In this document: piece by piece, positions 36,463 to 46,154 of the stretch
How the letters are laid out: every line of letters starts with the position of its first letter
How positions within the stretch are numbered: position 1 is the first letter of the stretch
Origin: Chloroflexota bacterium
GTDB lineage: Bacteria > Chloroflexota > Anaerolineae > Anaerolineales > Anaerolineaceae
Assembly (NCBI GenBank): GCA_021825925.1
Contig: JAKAFP010000005.1
Span: 248,001 to 312,000 of the forward strand
Length of the DNA: 64,000 nucleotides
Direction: 5' to 3'
Notes under the pieces: model-generated
Told to the model about the DNA's origin: nothing
Seen by the model: the letters and a program-made list of their open reading frames with translations, nothing else
The model's database searches: none
Translations under genes and position numbers: made by a program

Positions 36463-37731
36463 ATGAAAATTGCGATTCTCAACGGAAACCCTCAGGAAAG
36501 CAAATTTGACGCCTACCTGAATGAAACTCAAACTCAACTGGAAGAAAAGGGCTGCCAGGTTGACCACATTATGCTGCGTGAGCTGCCGCTTAAATACTGC
36601 ACCGGCTGTTGGGGCTGTTGGGTGAAAACACCCGGAGTATGTCAATCTGACAGCGCGTCCCAAGAGATGGATGAAAAGGTCATCAATGCGGATTTTGTGT
36701 TATGGGCAGCCCCCATGAAAATGGGCTATCCCTCCGAACTTCTCAAAATGGCCATGGATAAACACCTTCCCCTCATCCACCCTTATATGGAAGTCGCCCA
36801 GTTTGAAGCGCATCATCAAAAACGTTATGCCAGTTATCCGCGCTTGGGGCTGCTGGTCGAGAAGGAACCCTCCACGGATGCCTTGGATTTAAAACTCACC
36901 ACCGAGCTTTTTCAGAGAACCGCACTCAACTTTAAATCCAAACTGTATTTCAGCCTAACAAGCGAAACTTCGGTGAGCAACCTGGTCGAAAGAATATTGA
37001 ACCAGTCAGCAAAACCACTTGTCATGCCAAAAACGCCAAAACCCACTCGAGGAATCGCAGTTGAGTCAATTAAAAGCATCACCCTATTTAACGGCTCTCC
37101 CCGTGGAAGTCACGGCAACAGCCCGATCTTTTTGAAGCAACTGGCTGACGGGTTTGGCGGTGAAAGCAGAATGATCAATCTGGTGAATACCAGTTCAACT
37201 TCAGATTACGTACAGGCTTTTCGAGAGGCCAACGCTGTTTGGCTGGCCTTTCCTTTATATACTGATTCGATGCCCGGGATCGTCAAGCATTTTATAGAAG
37301 CGCTCGAACCGGTGACCGGCTTGAGCAACAATCCCCCCATCGGCTTCATCGTGCAATCGGGTTTTCCCGAAGGGCTGCACTCAAGATTCATTGAACAATA
37401 CCTCGAGAAACTGGCAGCACGGCTCGGTTCACCTTATCTCGGCACGATCGTAAAAGGGAACGGAGAAGGTGTACGCATGATGCCAGACGAAATGAACCGG
37501 AATCTTTTTGAAGGGTTGCAATCCCTTGGCCGCAACCTGGCCAATTGTGAACAGCTCAACTCTGCCGCACTGGCTTCCATCGCCAAACCGGAAAGTTTTC
37601 CAAAAATACTCCTGCTCGTTTTTCAACTCTTCGTACGCCTGCCCATGGCACACAGTTATTTTGATGAGATGTTAAAGAAGAACAACGCCTACGACCGTCG
37701 TTTTGAGCGCCCGTTTGTAAAAGAGGTTTGA
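36463..37731 (+). CDS. Tandem flavodoxin-like NAD(P)H-dependent oxidoreductase
   Basis: A 422-residue protein formed of two flavodoxin-fold domains. The N-terminal half (1-190) starts IAILNGNPQESKFD, has a GCWGCW cysteine-rich loop typical of iron-sulfur-flavoprotein-like NADPH:FMN reductases, and continues WAAPMKMGYPSELLKMAMD. The C-terminal half (about 205-390) starts ITLFNGSPRGSHGNSP and has FPLYTDSMPGIVKHFIEAL. Fusion of two such domains in one chain is uncommon. AGGAG precedes the ATG. In a PadR-led operon it likely detoxifies quinones or nitro compounds. Confidence 0.8.
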   Translation: MKIAILNGNPQESKFDAYLNETQTQLEEKGCQVDHIMLRELPLKYCTGCWGCWVKTPGVCQSDSASQEMDEKVINADFVLWAAPMKMGYPSELLKMAMDKHLPLIHPYMEVAQFEAHHQKRYASYPRLGLLVEKEPSTDALDLKLTTELFQRTALNFKSKLYFSLTSETSVSNLVERILNQSAKPLVMPKTPKPTRGIAVESIKSITLFNGSPRGSHGNSPIFLKQLADGFGGESRMINLVNTSSTSDYVQAFREANAVWLAFPLYTDSMPGIVKHFIEALEPVTGLSNNPPIGFIVQSGFPEGLHSRFIEQYLEKLAARLGSPYLGTIVKGNGEGVRMMPDEMNRNLFEGLQSLGRNLANCEQLNSAALASIAKPESFPKILLLVFQLFVRLPMAHSYFDEMLKKNNAYDRRFERPFVKEV

Positions 37732-38213
37732 TGAGATTTGAATTGCACCTGTGGAACTGCCTTTGGCTGATACTTCCGCTGTTGATCTGGAACCTTCTGT
37801 TCGGTCCGCGGATAAAGGATGAGCGCATTACCTCCGATGCGTTTTCACCCAAGTGGCTGTTGTTGGCTGAAAACATTATGCGCATTTTTGTGTTCATGCT
37901 GCCGCTGCTCATACCGCTGAAACCTGCTTCCGTGGTGGAAAAATTCGGATTATGGGTCTACATCATCGGAACACTGATCTATTTTGCTTCATGGGTGCCC
38001 CTCCTCCTCACACCTCACTCCAATTGGTGCAATAGTGCAGCCGGCTTGCTGGCTCCACGTTTAACACCCTTCTTACCCTTTTTGGGTATAGCATTAATCG
38101 GAGAAAATATAACCTATGCAGCAACAGCCCTGGTTTTTATTGGCCTCCATACCTGGCATGGGGTGCAAAACTACAAGAAGTTTACAGTGGTTGGAAATCA
38201 ATCTACAAATTGA
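37731..38213 (+). CDS. Small polytopic membrane protein of the PadR operon
   Basis: A 160-residue protein with four hydrophobic segments and a basic C-terminus. Its ATG overlaps the preceding TGA by one base, and AAGAGG lies five bases upstream, so it is translationally coupled to the flavodoxin-like gene. I do not recognise a family. The helices LHLWNCLWLILPLLIWNLLF and IYFASWVPLLLTP suggest an integral membrane partner, possibly for redox or export. Confidence 0.7.
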   Translation: MRFELHLWNCLWLILPLLIWNLLFGPRIKDERITSDAFSPKWLLLAENIMRIFVFMLPLLIPLKPASVVEKFGLWVYIIGTLIYFASWVPLLLTPHSNWCNSAAGLLAPRLTPFLPFLGIALIGENITYAATALVFIGLHTWHGVQNYKKFTVVGNQSTN

Positions 38214-38297
38214 ATGAACACTTAGGTCTATTATTTACCCTGATTATTGGTTTCAAGAATAAAATATACATGTCACCAGAGTAATCAGGAGTGGAAA

Positions 38298-39215
38298 ATG
38301 AATTTCTTAAAACGATTGATCATTCGGGATTCGATCACCCCTTTTGAACTTCAAAATAAGAAAAACTGGTCCGTTTTACTCAATCAATTGGACGAAGTTC
38401 CAATTGAATACAAGGATTTTGTTGCACCATTCGTAAAGGAAGACAAGCCCTTTCCTTACTGTGTATTTACGCCTTCCTACGACGTTTTTAGCTCTCATTC
38501 GACAGAAAAACTGGTTTGTCTGACTGCAGATGCACTCTATGTTGTAAGCAAAAATGCAACGCTTGATAAATCATTGAAATTCGCAGTTAATCAAATCCAG
38601 CATATTCAGTTCAGATCTGTATTGTTAGATTCCAACCTTGCAGTTTATGGGATTGATGATCATGGAGACGCTATTTCAGCGGAGGTTCGATTTAATACTG
38701 TTTCGGATTCTCTGTTTAAAAAGATCATCAAAAATATCAGACAAAACTCGTTCATTGGTACAAAAACCTTTGAACCTTATTCATTTGATGAGTTCAGGAC
38801 TGAAAATTTTAAATTTGCTAATCTTGCTCAGCACTGTTTAATCACTGGGGAAAAAGTCATTCAAATTATTTGGCAGCCTGAATTGCTTCACAGTCTTTTC
38901 CATCTACATAACGACCTTTTTTCTCATTATTTCTTCCCTCGAAGGGTTTTTCCAAATCACCTGCTTATGCTGACAGATCAGGAATTAATCCATATCAGCG
39001 AGGACAATCAATATTCTCATGCAGATCAATATGGTGCTAGATGGGATTATGTGCCATTGAAAAAGATCAAAAAAACGATCAAGACTAGAGACCAGGATGG
39101 AATAATCACTTTATCCATTGAGTTATCTGACCAACATCGTCTTGAAACCAGATTTCTGCCGACACTTGAAAAAGAACTTGATCATTTGGTAAAAACCATA
39201 AACCAACTTCAATAA
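38298..39215 (+). CDS. Protein of unknown function, 305 residues
   Basis: A soluble-looking alpha/beta protein with no signal peptide or membrane segment. The body has repeated strand-rich stretches (KLVCLTADALYVVSKN, LLMLTDQELIHISEDN) that look like two PH/GRAM-type beta domains, at about 65-150 and 205-300, separated by a helical linker. CAGGAGTGG lies just before ATG 38,298; an earlier in-frame GTG-type start lacks a site. I cannot name a family. It is more AT-rich than its neighbours. Confidence 0.65.
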   Translation: MNFLKRLIIRDSITPFELQNKKNWSVLLNQLDEVPIEYKDFVAPFVKEDKPFPYCVFTPSYDVFSSHSTEKLVCLTADALYVVSKNATLDKSLKFAVNQIQHIQFRSVLLDSNLAVYGIDDHGDAISAEVRFNTVSDSLFKKIIKNIRQNSFIGTKTFEPYSFDEFRTENFKFANLAQHCLITGEKVIQIIWQPELLHSLFHLHNDLFSHYFFPRRVFPNHLLMLTDQELIHISEDNQYSHADQYGARWDYVPLKKIKKTIKTRDQDGIITLSIELSDQHRLETRFLPTLEKELDHLVKTINQLQ

Positions 39216-39346
39216 CGCCACAATCATTCATTAAACCGTATCAAGATCAGACCAGAGTCTTAGTCTTTTTCAGACCGTAAGCCGATCTGATCTTGCATTG
39301 ATCCCCTTATACTGCCATGGTAAGTCATACAGAAAAAGAGGACACA

Positions 39347-40072
39347 ATGCAAATAGAGAATATGGTTGAAACTTTTGATATCCAAAGAGAGCTGACTTCG
39401 AATGGTCGAGGGCTGCCCATCCTGCGAGGGATCACCTTTTCGGTGGCAGATGGAGAATGGGTCGCGCTCACCGGACCTTCCGGGTCAGGAAAATCAACTC
39501 TGCTGGGAATTCTGGCGGGGATTGACCGGCCCACTTATGGCAGCGTCAGGGTGGCGGGGTTTGAGATCACCAACCAGTCTGAAGGACAGCTCGCCCGTTT
39601 TCGCAACGAAATGATCGGCATTGTTTTTCAGTCGTTTAACTTGATCTCGACCATGACCGCGCTTGAAAATGTCGAAGCGCCCATGTACATCCACCCCAAC
39701 AAACGTGAAGCCCGCGAAGCCTCCATGGAGATGCTGCGCCAGGTCGGATTGAGCGACCGTCTGCACCACCTTCCACACCAGCTCTCTGGCGGAGAACAGC
39801 AGCGCGTGGCAATCGCTAGAGCCCTGGTAACCCATCCGCAGATCCTGCTGGCGGATGAACCCACCGGAAACCTTGACAGCGCCACCAGCAAACAGGTGCT
39901 TCAGATCATCCAAGAAATGCGCAACCGCATGAAGTTGACCGTGATCATGGTCACCCATGATCCCAGCATTGCTGCCAGGGCTGACCGTTGCCTGCATATC
40001 ATGGATGGCAAACTGGCCGGACCTGAACCTGTGCAGCCTCCCCCTTTGTACTTCAAGAAGGCGGTAGCATGA
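39347..40072 (+). CDS. ABC transporter ATP-binding protein, MacB/LolD type
   Basis: A 241-residue ATPase with Walker [29 protein letters not shown] (Q-loop followed by the MacB/LolD-type signature), [15 protein letters not shown], Walker [13 protein letters not shown] and [22 protein letters not shown] lies before ATG 39,347. It overlaps the permease gene by 4 bases, making an exporter/mechanotransmission-type ABC system with the downstream two-component genes. Confidence 0.92.
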   Translation: MQIENMVETFDIQRELTSNGRGLPILRGITFSVADGEWVALTGPSGSGKSTLLGILAGIDRPTYGSVRVAGFEITNQSEGQLARFRNEMIGIVFQSFNLISTMTALENVEAPMYIHPNKREAREASMEMLRQVGLSDRLHHLPHQLSGGEQQRVAIARALVTHPQILLADEPTGNLDSATSKQVLQIIQEMRNRMKLTVIMVTHDPSIAARADRCLHIMDGKLAGPEPVQPPPLYFKKAVA

Positions 40073-42549
40073 ATGCTGCAGGTTACTTTTTAAAGACAGC
40101 ATTCACCCAGCTACGCCGCGGAGGGCAGCGCAACCTGGTGGCCTTCTTGTGTGTGGCCTTTGGCGTGATGTCACTTGTAACCATGACCACCATGGCCAAA
40201 TCCATTGAAAAAATGTTGGTGCTTAAACCCTATGAACTGATCGGAGGCGATCTGACTCTGGATCGCGAAGGTGAAGACAGCATTTCCATAGCTGAAGAGG
40301 CTGAATTGATGGATCTTAAATCATCCGGGCAGATCAGCGATTACACCTTAATGGATTATTCCAATAACCTCAGTTTTCGCAAACTTGAATCAGGCGAGCT
40401 GTTCTTCCCTTCCATCGGCATGGGTGTGGATACCGAAAAGTATCCCCTGGCGGGAGCACTGACCATCTCTGATCCAGCCGATAAGAATCTGGCGCAACTG
40501 CTCACTGCACCCGGCGATGTGATCATTACCCGCGATCTGGCATTGGCATACAAATTAAAGGTGAATGACAGGATCATCCTTTCCAACCTGGATTTCGGGC
40601 AGCCGCTTAACGCCACCATTCGTGGCATTGCCTCTGACACCCCCAATCACCAGGGCAGCAAGATTTACTACTCGCATGAAACCTCTTATGCCCTGACAGG
40701 TATGGAACGCACAGCGAATACGGTGCTGGTCAACACGAAACAACAGGATGAGACAGCCAGCATGCTCGAAGCCAGCGGCTGGCGGGTCTTTACTTCACAG
40801 TTTTTGGCACAGGCCACCGCGGCCAGTGAAGGCACCATTGCCATGGTGCTCAATGACATCGGCCTGCTTGGTTTGCTGGTCAGCGGCATCGGCATCGCCA
40901 ATACCATGCAGGTACTGCTCAAACGCCGGCGTAAAGAAGTAGCCATCTGGAAAACCCTTGGCTATACCGCAGGCAAGATCCAGGCCATGTTCATCACCGA
41001 AGCAGCCCTCCTTGGTTTCAGCGGCAGCCTGTTGGGTGCCGGGCTGGGGGTACTTCTCTCTTATGGATTGGTGGGGCTCTTCAGCCGGATCACCACTTTA
41101 CTGATGCACTGGTCCTTCTCGCCAATGGAAACTCTGAGCGGTCTGGTGATCGGAACCATTACCACCATCATTTTTGCCATGTGGGCCATCGTCTCCACCA
41201 GCAAGATCAGGCCGCTTGCCCTGCTGCGCAGTGAAGCGCTGCTAACGAGCCAAATTCCGATGGGCCAAAGCATCCTCTTGGGATTGCTGCTGGTGGTTCC
41301 ATTTTTGGCTATCGCCGTGTGGGTTTTGAAATCATTCCTGATCGGCTTGCTCGTACTTTTTGGCTCCATTTTGGGGTTGATGGGATTGGCGTTAATGTTG
41401 TGGTTGCTGATGCTGCTTGCTGTAAAATTTCTTCCCATAAAAAAATGGTCGGTGGGTAAGATCTCGAATATCAATCTTCGTAAACGCGGCCTGACCCAGG
41501 TGATCGCCATGGTGGCACTCTTCATCGGCATCTTTACATTGGCCCTAGGCGCTGTGATCACCAGCAGCGGACAGGAAGTCATAGGCGCCCTGAGCGGAGA
41601 TACTCCAGTGGAGAACCTGGCAATCTACACTGCTCCATCTGCACAGCAGGAAGTGGAAGAGGAACTTGCCAAAAATGCCGTTCAGACCTATTCCACAGGC
41701 CATGTGTATCGGGTCAACCAAATCACGGCACCTGCTGTAAAGGAGGCCCTATTAAAACCAGCCTTGATGGCAAGGTCAAACCCGGGAACCGCAGTGATCC
41801 ACGGTGCTGCATGGGGCACCCGACCCGACGGCGCCTACGCCTATCCCTATTCAAACATCCCCATCGGCAGCATTTTGCAGATCACGGATATCCATGGTGA
41901 AATGCACGAGGTTGAAGTAGTGGGCACCTTTGAGAACGGCGAGCAAGCTTCATGGCCAGGGTTGAACGATAAGTTCATGGTGACCGAGGAACTGGGTCAG
42001 AAATTGGGCACCGCCACCAACAGTCAATTCTATTTGACCCTTAAGCCAACCGAATTGAAGAACACCATCTCTCAATTGGGCAAAGCCCTACCGCAAACCA
42101 CCCTGCTAAGCATGCCGGAATTTCAAGCGCGGTTCATGATCCAATACAATAACCTGTATGTAATGGTGGCCGTCATGGCAGGGCTATCCATATTGGCAGG
42201 GTTGCTGTTGGTGGCCAATTCCGTCAGTCTGGCGATGCTTGACCGCCGCTTTGAAATTGGCGTCTTGAAGTCCATCGGTTATTCACGCTGGCAGGTGCTG
42301 ACATCCCAGGTGGTAGAATATACCTTGATGTCCGTGGTCGTCACATTCACAGCACTGATCTTGATCTGGGGCATGTTAGCATTGACAGGCTTGTTAAATG
42401 ATATGCTGGGAAGCATGCTCATGCTAAAACCCGGTACCGCAGGCTTGATCGCTTTGATCGGCATCGGATTTACTGCCCTGACTGTTTTGTGGGCAACCTG
42501 GAAACCCTGCAATCTATCACCGGTGTTCGTCTTAAATGATCGAGAGTAA
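40069..42549 (+). CDS. ABC transporter permease with two FtsX domains
   Basis: An 826-residue permease. An N-terminal helix is followed by a periplasmic MacB-type core domain, a first three-helix FtsX block (about 265-400, with KRRRKEVAIWKTLGYTAGKIQAMF), a middle helix pair near 400-470, a second periplasmic domain, and a final FtsX block (about 700-826, with DRRFEIGVLKSIGYSRWQVL). This duplicated layout resembles the large MacB/LolC-related permeases rather than BceB. It is co-transcribed with its ATPase and a sensor kinase, so it may export or remove a lipophilic or peptide compound that the kinase senses. Confidence 0.9.
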   Translation: MNAAGYFLKTAFTQLRRGGQRNLVAFLCVAFGVMSLVTMTTMAKSIEKMLVLKPYELIGGDLTLDREGEDSISIAEEAELMDLKSSGQISDYTLMDYSNNLSFRKLESGELFFPSIGMGVDTEKYPLAGALTISDPADKNLAQLLTAPGDVIITRDLALAYKLKVNDRIILSNLDFGQPLNATIRGIASDTPNHQGSKIYYSHETSYALTGMERTANTVLVNTKQQDETASMLEASGWRVFTSQFLAQATAASEGTIAMVLNDIGLLGLLVSGIGIANTMQVLLKRRRKEVAIWKTLGYTAGKIQAMFITEAALLGFSGSLLGAGLGVLLSYGLVGLFSRITTLLMHWSFSPMETLSGLVIGTITTIIFAMWAIVSTSKIRPLALLRSEALLTSQIPMGQSILLGLLLVVPFLAIAVWVLKSFLIGLLVLFGSILGLMGLALMLWLLMLLAVKFLPIKKWSVGKISNINLRKRGLTQVIAMVALFIGIFTLALGAVITSSGQEVIGALSGDTPVENLAIYTAPSAQQEVEEELAKNAVQTYSTGHVYRVNQITAPAVKEALLKPALMARSNPGTAVIHGAAWGTRPDGAYAYPYSNIPIGSILQITDIHGEMHEVEVVGTFENGEQASWPGLNDKFMVTEELGQKLGTATNSQFYLTLKPTELKNTISQLGKALPQTTLLSMPEFQARFMIQYNNLYVMVAVMAGLSILAGLLLVANSVSLAMLDRRFEIGVLKSIGYSRWQVLTSQVVEYTLMSVVVTFTALILIWGMLALTGLLNDMLGSMLMLKPGTAGLIALIGIGFTALTVLWATWKPCNLSPVFVLNDRE

Positions 42550-42552
42550 AAA

Positions 42553-44043
42553 GTGAGATTCTTCAGGTTCTTATTCAAAGGTTTACGCGGTCGCATGACC
42601 CTGACTTATACCCTGGTCACGGTGCTTGCACTCATGACCCTCGAAGCCATTCTCTTCGTCAGCGCGGCAGCCTATACCCAGATATCGGATACAGAGAGTT
42701 ACCTCGAAGATGTCATTATCACGCTGGTTCCAGAAGCACGAAGTTATCTGCAGCCCGAGCAGGATTTGCCCGGGCTGCAAGTCTGGCTGACAACTCTTTC
42801 GCGTAAAGGGTATGCCAGCCTTGAACCACAGAACATTTTTGATAGTCCGGCAGCAGCCATTGTGCACGGATCACCCATCTATATCATTTCTCCGGATGGA
42901 GACATACTGGCAAAAGTACCACAAGATGGGACTAGTCAATTTATTCCCTATTCAGAGAAGGTCTTTGAGAATGCTCTGGCAGGTAACCAAAGCATTCAAG
43001 ACCTCAACAGCCAGGATGAAAACGGCAATTATTGGATGGCTGTTCCCATTTATCAAAAAGACCACAATCTGCCCGTGCTGGGGGTAATTGCCCTCACAGT
43101 GGAGAAGCTTCCTGTCAGGAACCTAACCGACTGGGTCACCCTGCTTGCATTGGCGTTACTGGCCGGGTTGGTGATGCTGGTTGCACTGGCTCCTTTTGGC
43201 GCCATCTTTGGTTTTATCCTTTCAAGAGGGCTGTCCCGCAGACTGACCGATCTTTCGGCTACTGCCCAGGCCTGGGGAAAAGGCAACTTCTCGGTCATGC
43301 CACCTCAAGACCACAACAATGATGAGATCAGTGCGTTGGGATACCAAATGCGTGAAATGGCCAGCAAGATCAACAATCTGATGCAAGACAAACAAGCCCT
43401 GGCACAAATGAAAGAACGAAACCGCATCGCTCAGGAATTGCACGACACCGTCAAACAGCAGAGCTTTGCCACACTGATGCAGGTGCGGGCAGCCCGCAAC
43501 CTGATCCCCTCGGATCCAACCGCGGCTGAAAAATCACTTCTCGAAGCAGAAACCTTGATCAAGGCTTCGCAGCAGGAGCTGGGGTTGATGATCTCGGAAT
43601 TACGTCCGCCGGAGCTTGAGGGCAAAGGTCTGACCGAAGCCTTGAAAAGCTTCGTCGAGGGCTGGTCCACCAGCGCCTGTGTACCCGCTACTTACAAGGT
43701 GATCGGCGAACGCACTCTGCCTTTTGATGTGGAACACACGCTTTACCGCATTGCCCAGGAAGGATTATCCAACGTGGCCCGGCACAGCCGCGCATCGGCA
43801 GCCATCATTAACCTTGTTTTTGAAGAAAACCAGGTTATCTTGATCATTGAAGATAACGGCATTGGCTTTGACTTTGCCGAAAAAGGAGCCTCTGGTTTTG
43901 GATTGGTCAGTATGCAAGACCGCGTGAAAGAGGTCGGCGGTAAACTGGAAATCCGCACCGGAATGCATTCTGGAACACAATTAACTGCATGTGTTCCTTT
44001 GTTGGGTAAGACAAAAAAGACAGGAGAAACTCACAATGCCTGA
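42553..44043 (+). CDS. NarL-type sensor histidine kinase (HisKA_3)
   Basis: A 496-residue membrane kinase. A first helix lies at about 16-40, an extracytoplasmic sensor at about 41-192, a second helix at about 193-224 and HAMP at about 225-280. The dimerisation helix carries phospho-acceptor His297 in RIAQELHDTVKQQ, and the catalytic domain has EGLSNVARHS and EDNGIGFD. The HD(T/S)VKQQ box is the HisKA_3 signature. It starts with GTG three bases after the permease stop. The response regulator gene begins inside its last eight bases. Confidence 0.93.
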   Translation: MRFFRFLFKGLRGRMTLTYTLVTVLALMTLEAILFVSAAAYTQISDTESYLEDVIITLVPEARSYLQPEQDLPGLQVWLTTLSRKGYASLEPQNIFDSPAAAIVHGSPIYIISPDGDILAKVPQDGTSQFIPYSEKVFENALAGNQSIQDLNSQDENGNYWMAVPIYQKDHNLPVLGVIALTVEKLPVRNLTDWVTLLALALLAGLVMLVALAPFGAIFGFILSRGLSRRLTDLSATAQAWGKGNFSVMPPQDHNNDEISALGYQMREMASKINNLMQDKQALAQMKERNRIAQELHDTVKQQSFATLMQVRAARNLIPSDPTAAEKSLLEAETLIKASQQELGLMISELRPPELEGKGLTEALKSFVEGWSTSACVPATYKVIGERTLPFDVEHTLYRIAQEGLSNVARHSRASAAIINLVFEENQVILIIEDNGIGFDFAEKGASGFGLVSMQDRVKEVGGKLEIRTGMHSGTQLTACVPLLGKTKKTGETHNA

Positions 44044-44695
44044 AGTGATCAAGGTGGTATTGGTGGATGACCACAGCATGATCCGCATCGGATTAAAAGC
44101 CTACTTCGATACCATCCCAGATATCGAGGTGGTCGGTGAAGCCGGCAGCGGTGAAGAAGCACTACGCGTGGTTGAAGAGACCCACCCTGATGTCATATTA
44201 ATGGACTTGATCATGACCGGCATGGACGGAGTCGAAGCCACCCAACAGGTAAAAAGAATCTGCCCGACCTGCAAGGTGATCATCCTGACCTCATATCATG
44301 AGGATTCCCACATTTTTCCGGCCATCCGTGCCGGGGCGCTGTCTTATGTGTTAAAAGACATAGACCCTGACGATTTGGCCAAGGCCATCCGCGCGGCACA
44401 AGCCGGAGATGCAATGATCAATCCACAGGTGGCGGCGCGTATGGTGAAAGAGATCCAGGGTAGCAACCAGGATGAAGTCAACCCGTTTGTGGAATTGACC
44501 GACCGCGAACTGGATGTACTGCGCATGATCGCCGTGGGCAAGAACAACCAGGAAATTGCTGCCGAGCTGGTAGTTAGCGAAAGTACGGTGAAGACACACA
44601 TCACCAACTTGCTGAGCAAATTGCACCTTAAAGACCGCACCCAAGCTGCTGCATACGCCTGGCAGCACGGAATCGTCAGAAGAGATCAAATATAG
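44036..44695 (+). CDS. NarL/FixJ-type response regulator
   Basis: A 219-residue regulator. The receiver has Asp11/Asp12, phospho-acceptor Asp57 in VILMDLIMTG, and the conserved Thr and Lys in ILTSYHE and YVLKD. A C-terminal LuxR helix-turn-helix begins LTDRELDVLRMIAVGKNNQEIA. AGGAG lies about nine bases before ATG 44,036, which overlaps the kinase stop. It most likely controls the ABC exporter operon it belongs to. Confidence 0.95.
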   Translation: MPEVIKVVLVDDHSMIRIGLKAYFDTIPDIEVVGEAGSGEEALRVVEETHPDVILMDLIMTGMDGVEATQQVKRICPTCKVIILTSYHEDSHIFPAIRAGALSYVLKDIDPDDLAKAIRAAQAGDAMINPQVAARMVKEIQGSNQDEVNPFVELTDRELDVLRMIAVGKNNQEIAAELVVSESTVKTHITNLLSKLHLKDRTQAAAYAWQHGIVRRDQI

Positions 44696-44725
44696 CTTAA
44701 AGAGTCTGTAATTCACTCCAAAAAA

Positions 44726-44748
44726 GACGGCTTTTCAGCCGTCTTTTT
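44726..44748. terminator. Bidirectional rho-independent terminator
   Basis: GACGGCT (44,726-44,732) pairs with AGCCGTC (44,737-44,743) around TTTC. It is flanked by AAAAA on the left and TTTTT on the right, between the response-regulator gene and the convergent anti-sigma gene. Confidence 0.92.
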
Positions 44749-44762
44749 ATACATTTTCATAT

Positions 44763-46154
44763 TTATTGTGGTGAGGGTTCAGGCACGCTCACTTGCCAGG
44801 GGCCATAGATCTTTTCGATACCGTGCCCGGTAAGAATCACTTTTAAGTCACCGACAGGAATAGTATTCATACAGCTTATGGCTTTAGTGTAGCTCTTACC
44901 GGGTTCAAGGATTCCTTCTCCGCCGCCTCCATTAGGTTGACAACCTTCAATGGAGTAAGAAAAATCCACATCAGGGTTATAAATGAAGGTAAATTCATAG
45001 CCATCAAATCCGTGTTCTCCTACCAAACGCTTTACTGAGACCACATGAACTAACTTGGATCCGATTGGAATATCTTTATCGATCATCCAAACTTCGCTAG
45101 ATTGAGGAGAGTCTCCAACAGACACTTGAAACGAGGCGGGTTCATAATCAGGAGTAATTGCCGAGACGGACTTTACTGTTATGGTAATTGGCCACTGAAT
45201 CTCTTTTGATGAGATCTGAAATGCCCATTCAAATTGATTGCTCGGCTGGCTGTTATAGTTGCCAATACTATAATCATCCGGTGCAAATGTAGCCGAAAGA
45301 ATATTTTGCTTTGCATCTGTAATTACAACATCATCCAAAAATCCATCCATTTCATCCACGGTCAAAGCATTGCTGGTTTCAACCGACATTGAACCTGAAA
45401 TGATAAATCCATCGGCCAACGGTATGATTTGGTTCACTACGAGATTATTAACCGCATCATTATGAGTTGCTGCTTGTTCGCTTTCAGCAGGAACTTCGAA
45501 GACCGGCGCCATGGTCAATGTAGGCATTTGCGAGTCGAAACTGAGTGGCACCTTCCATTGCGAAGAAGTTGAATCAGGAATAGTTTGGGAAAGACATTTT
45601 ATGATGAGGGTCATTTCTGAAATATTCTCTGGAACCCCGTTATAGGTAGCCTCAAAAAAATAACCGTTATCATTTACTTCTCCACCCAAACCTTCCAATA
45701 AGCGTTCACTTCCATCTGATAAAACCAAATCAGGTCTCGCGTCTTGCCCTTTGCAGGATTCCTCCATCATGGCCGTTGCGGGGGTTTTTTTGAAGTTGTA
45801 ATTAATAACTGTTTTTGAACTGCTTGAGGTAACTTTGGTGACAGTGAGGGTAACTCCATCTTGAGTAATTTGAACTGGTTGATCAATCACTCTCACGGTA
45901 CCATTCTGCACCAACCCAAAACCGGGGACATAACCAATCCAATGTTGGATGGCCTGCGCCACAGCCGGAACGGTAAACAGAAGTACCGCCAACATTACAG
46001 TAAAAATCGGAACCAAAACCTTCATACGCTTGCTCATGTTTGCTCCTTTGTTTTTCTGAAGTCGTGCCAGAATTTGAGGAGCCAGATGATGATCTTGTGG
46101 AACTTGCTCATCCAGGACGTTGTCGAGAATGTGGGAGTATTTACTTTTTTTCAT
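44763..46154 (-). CDS. DUF4179-like membrane protein, probable anti-sigma factor
   Basis: A 463-residue single-pass membrane protein. A cytoplasmic N-terminus of about 42 residues (YSHILDNVLDEQVPQDHHLAP) is followed by a helix at about 43-66 and a large outer region. The outer region has two Ig/CUB-like blocks, with DQPVQITQDGVTLTVTKV at the start of the DUF4179-like part. Overlapping the ECF sigma gene by 4 bases is the usual arrangement of a sigma/anti-sigma pair. No zinc HxxxCxxC anti-sigma motif is visible, so sigma binding would be by a non-zinc N-terminal segment. Confidence 0.75.
   Translation of the reverse strand: MKKSKYSHILDNVLDEQVPQDHHLAPQILARLQKNKGANMSKRMKVLVPIFTVMLAVLLFTVPAVAQAIQHWIGYVPGFGLVQNGTVRVIDQPVQITQDGVTLTVTKVTSSSSKTVINYNFKKTPATAMMEESCKGQDARPDLVLSDGSERLLEGLGGEVNDNGYFFEATYNGVPENISEMTLIIKCLSQTIPDSTSSQWKVPLSFDSQMPTLTMAPVFEVPAESEQAATHNDAVNNLVVNQIIPLADGFIISGSMSVETSNALTVDEMDGFLDDVVITDAKQNILSATFAPDDYSIGNYNSQPSNQFEWAFQISSKEIQWPITITVKSVSAITPDYEPASFQVSVGDSPQSSEVWMIDKDIPIGSKLVHVVSVKRLVGEHGFDGYEFTFIYNPDVDFSYSIEGCQPNGGGGEGILEPGKSYTKAISCMNTIPVGDLKVILTGHGIEKIYGPWQVSVPEPSPQ

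Noticed and set aside
39494-40102. 202-codon minus-strand frame
   Set aside because: It is antisense to the MacB-type ATPase, whose Walker and signature motifs prove the coding strand.
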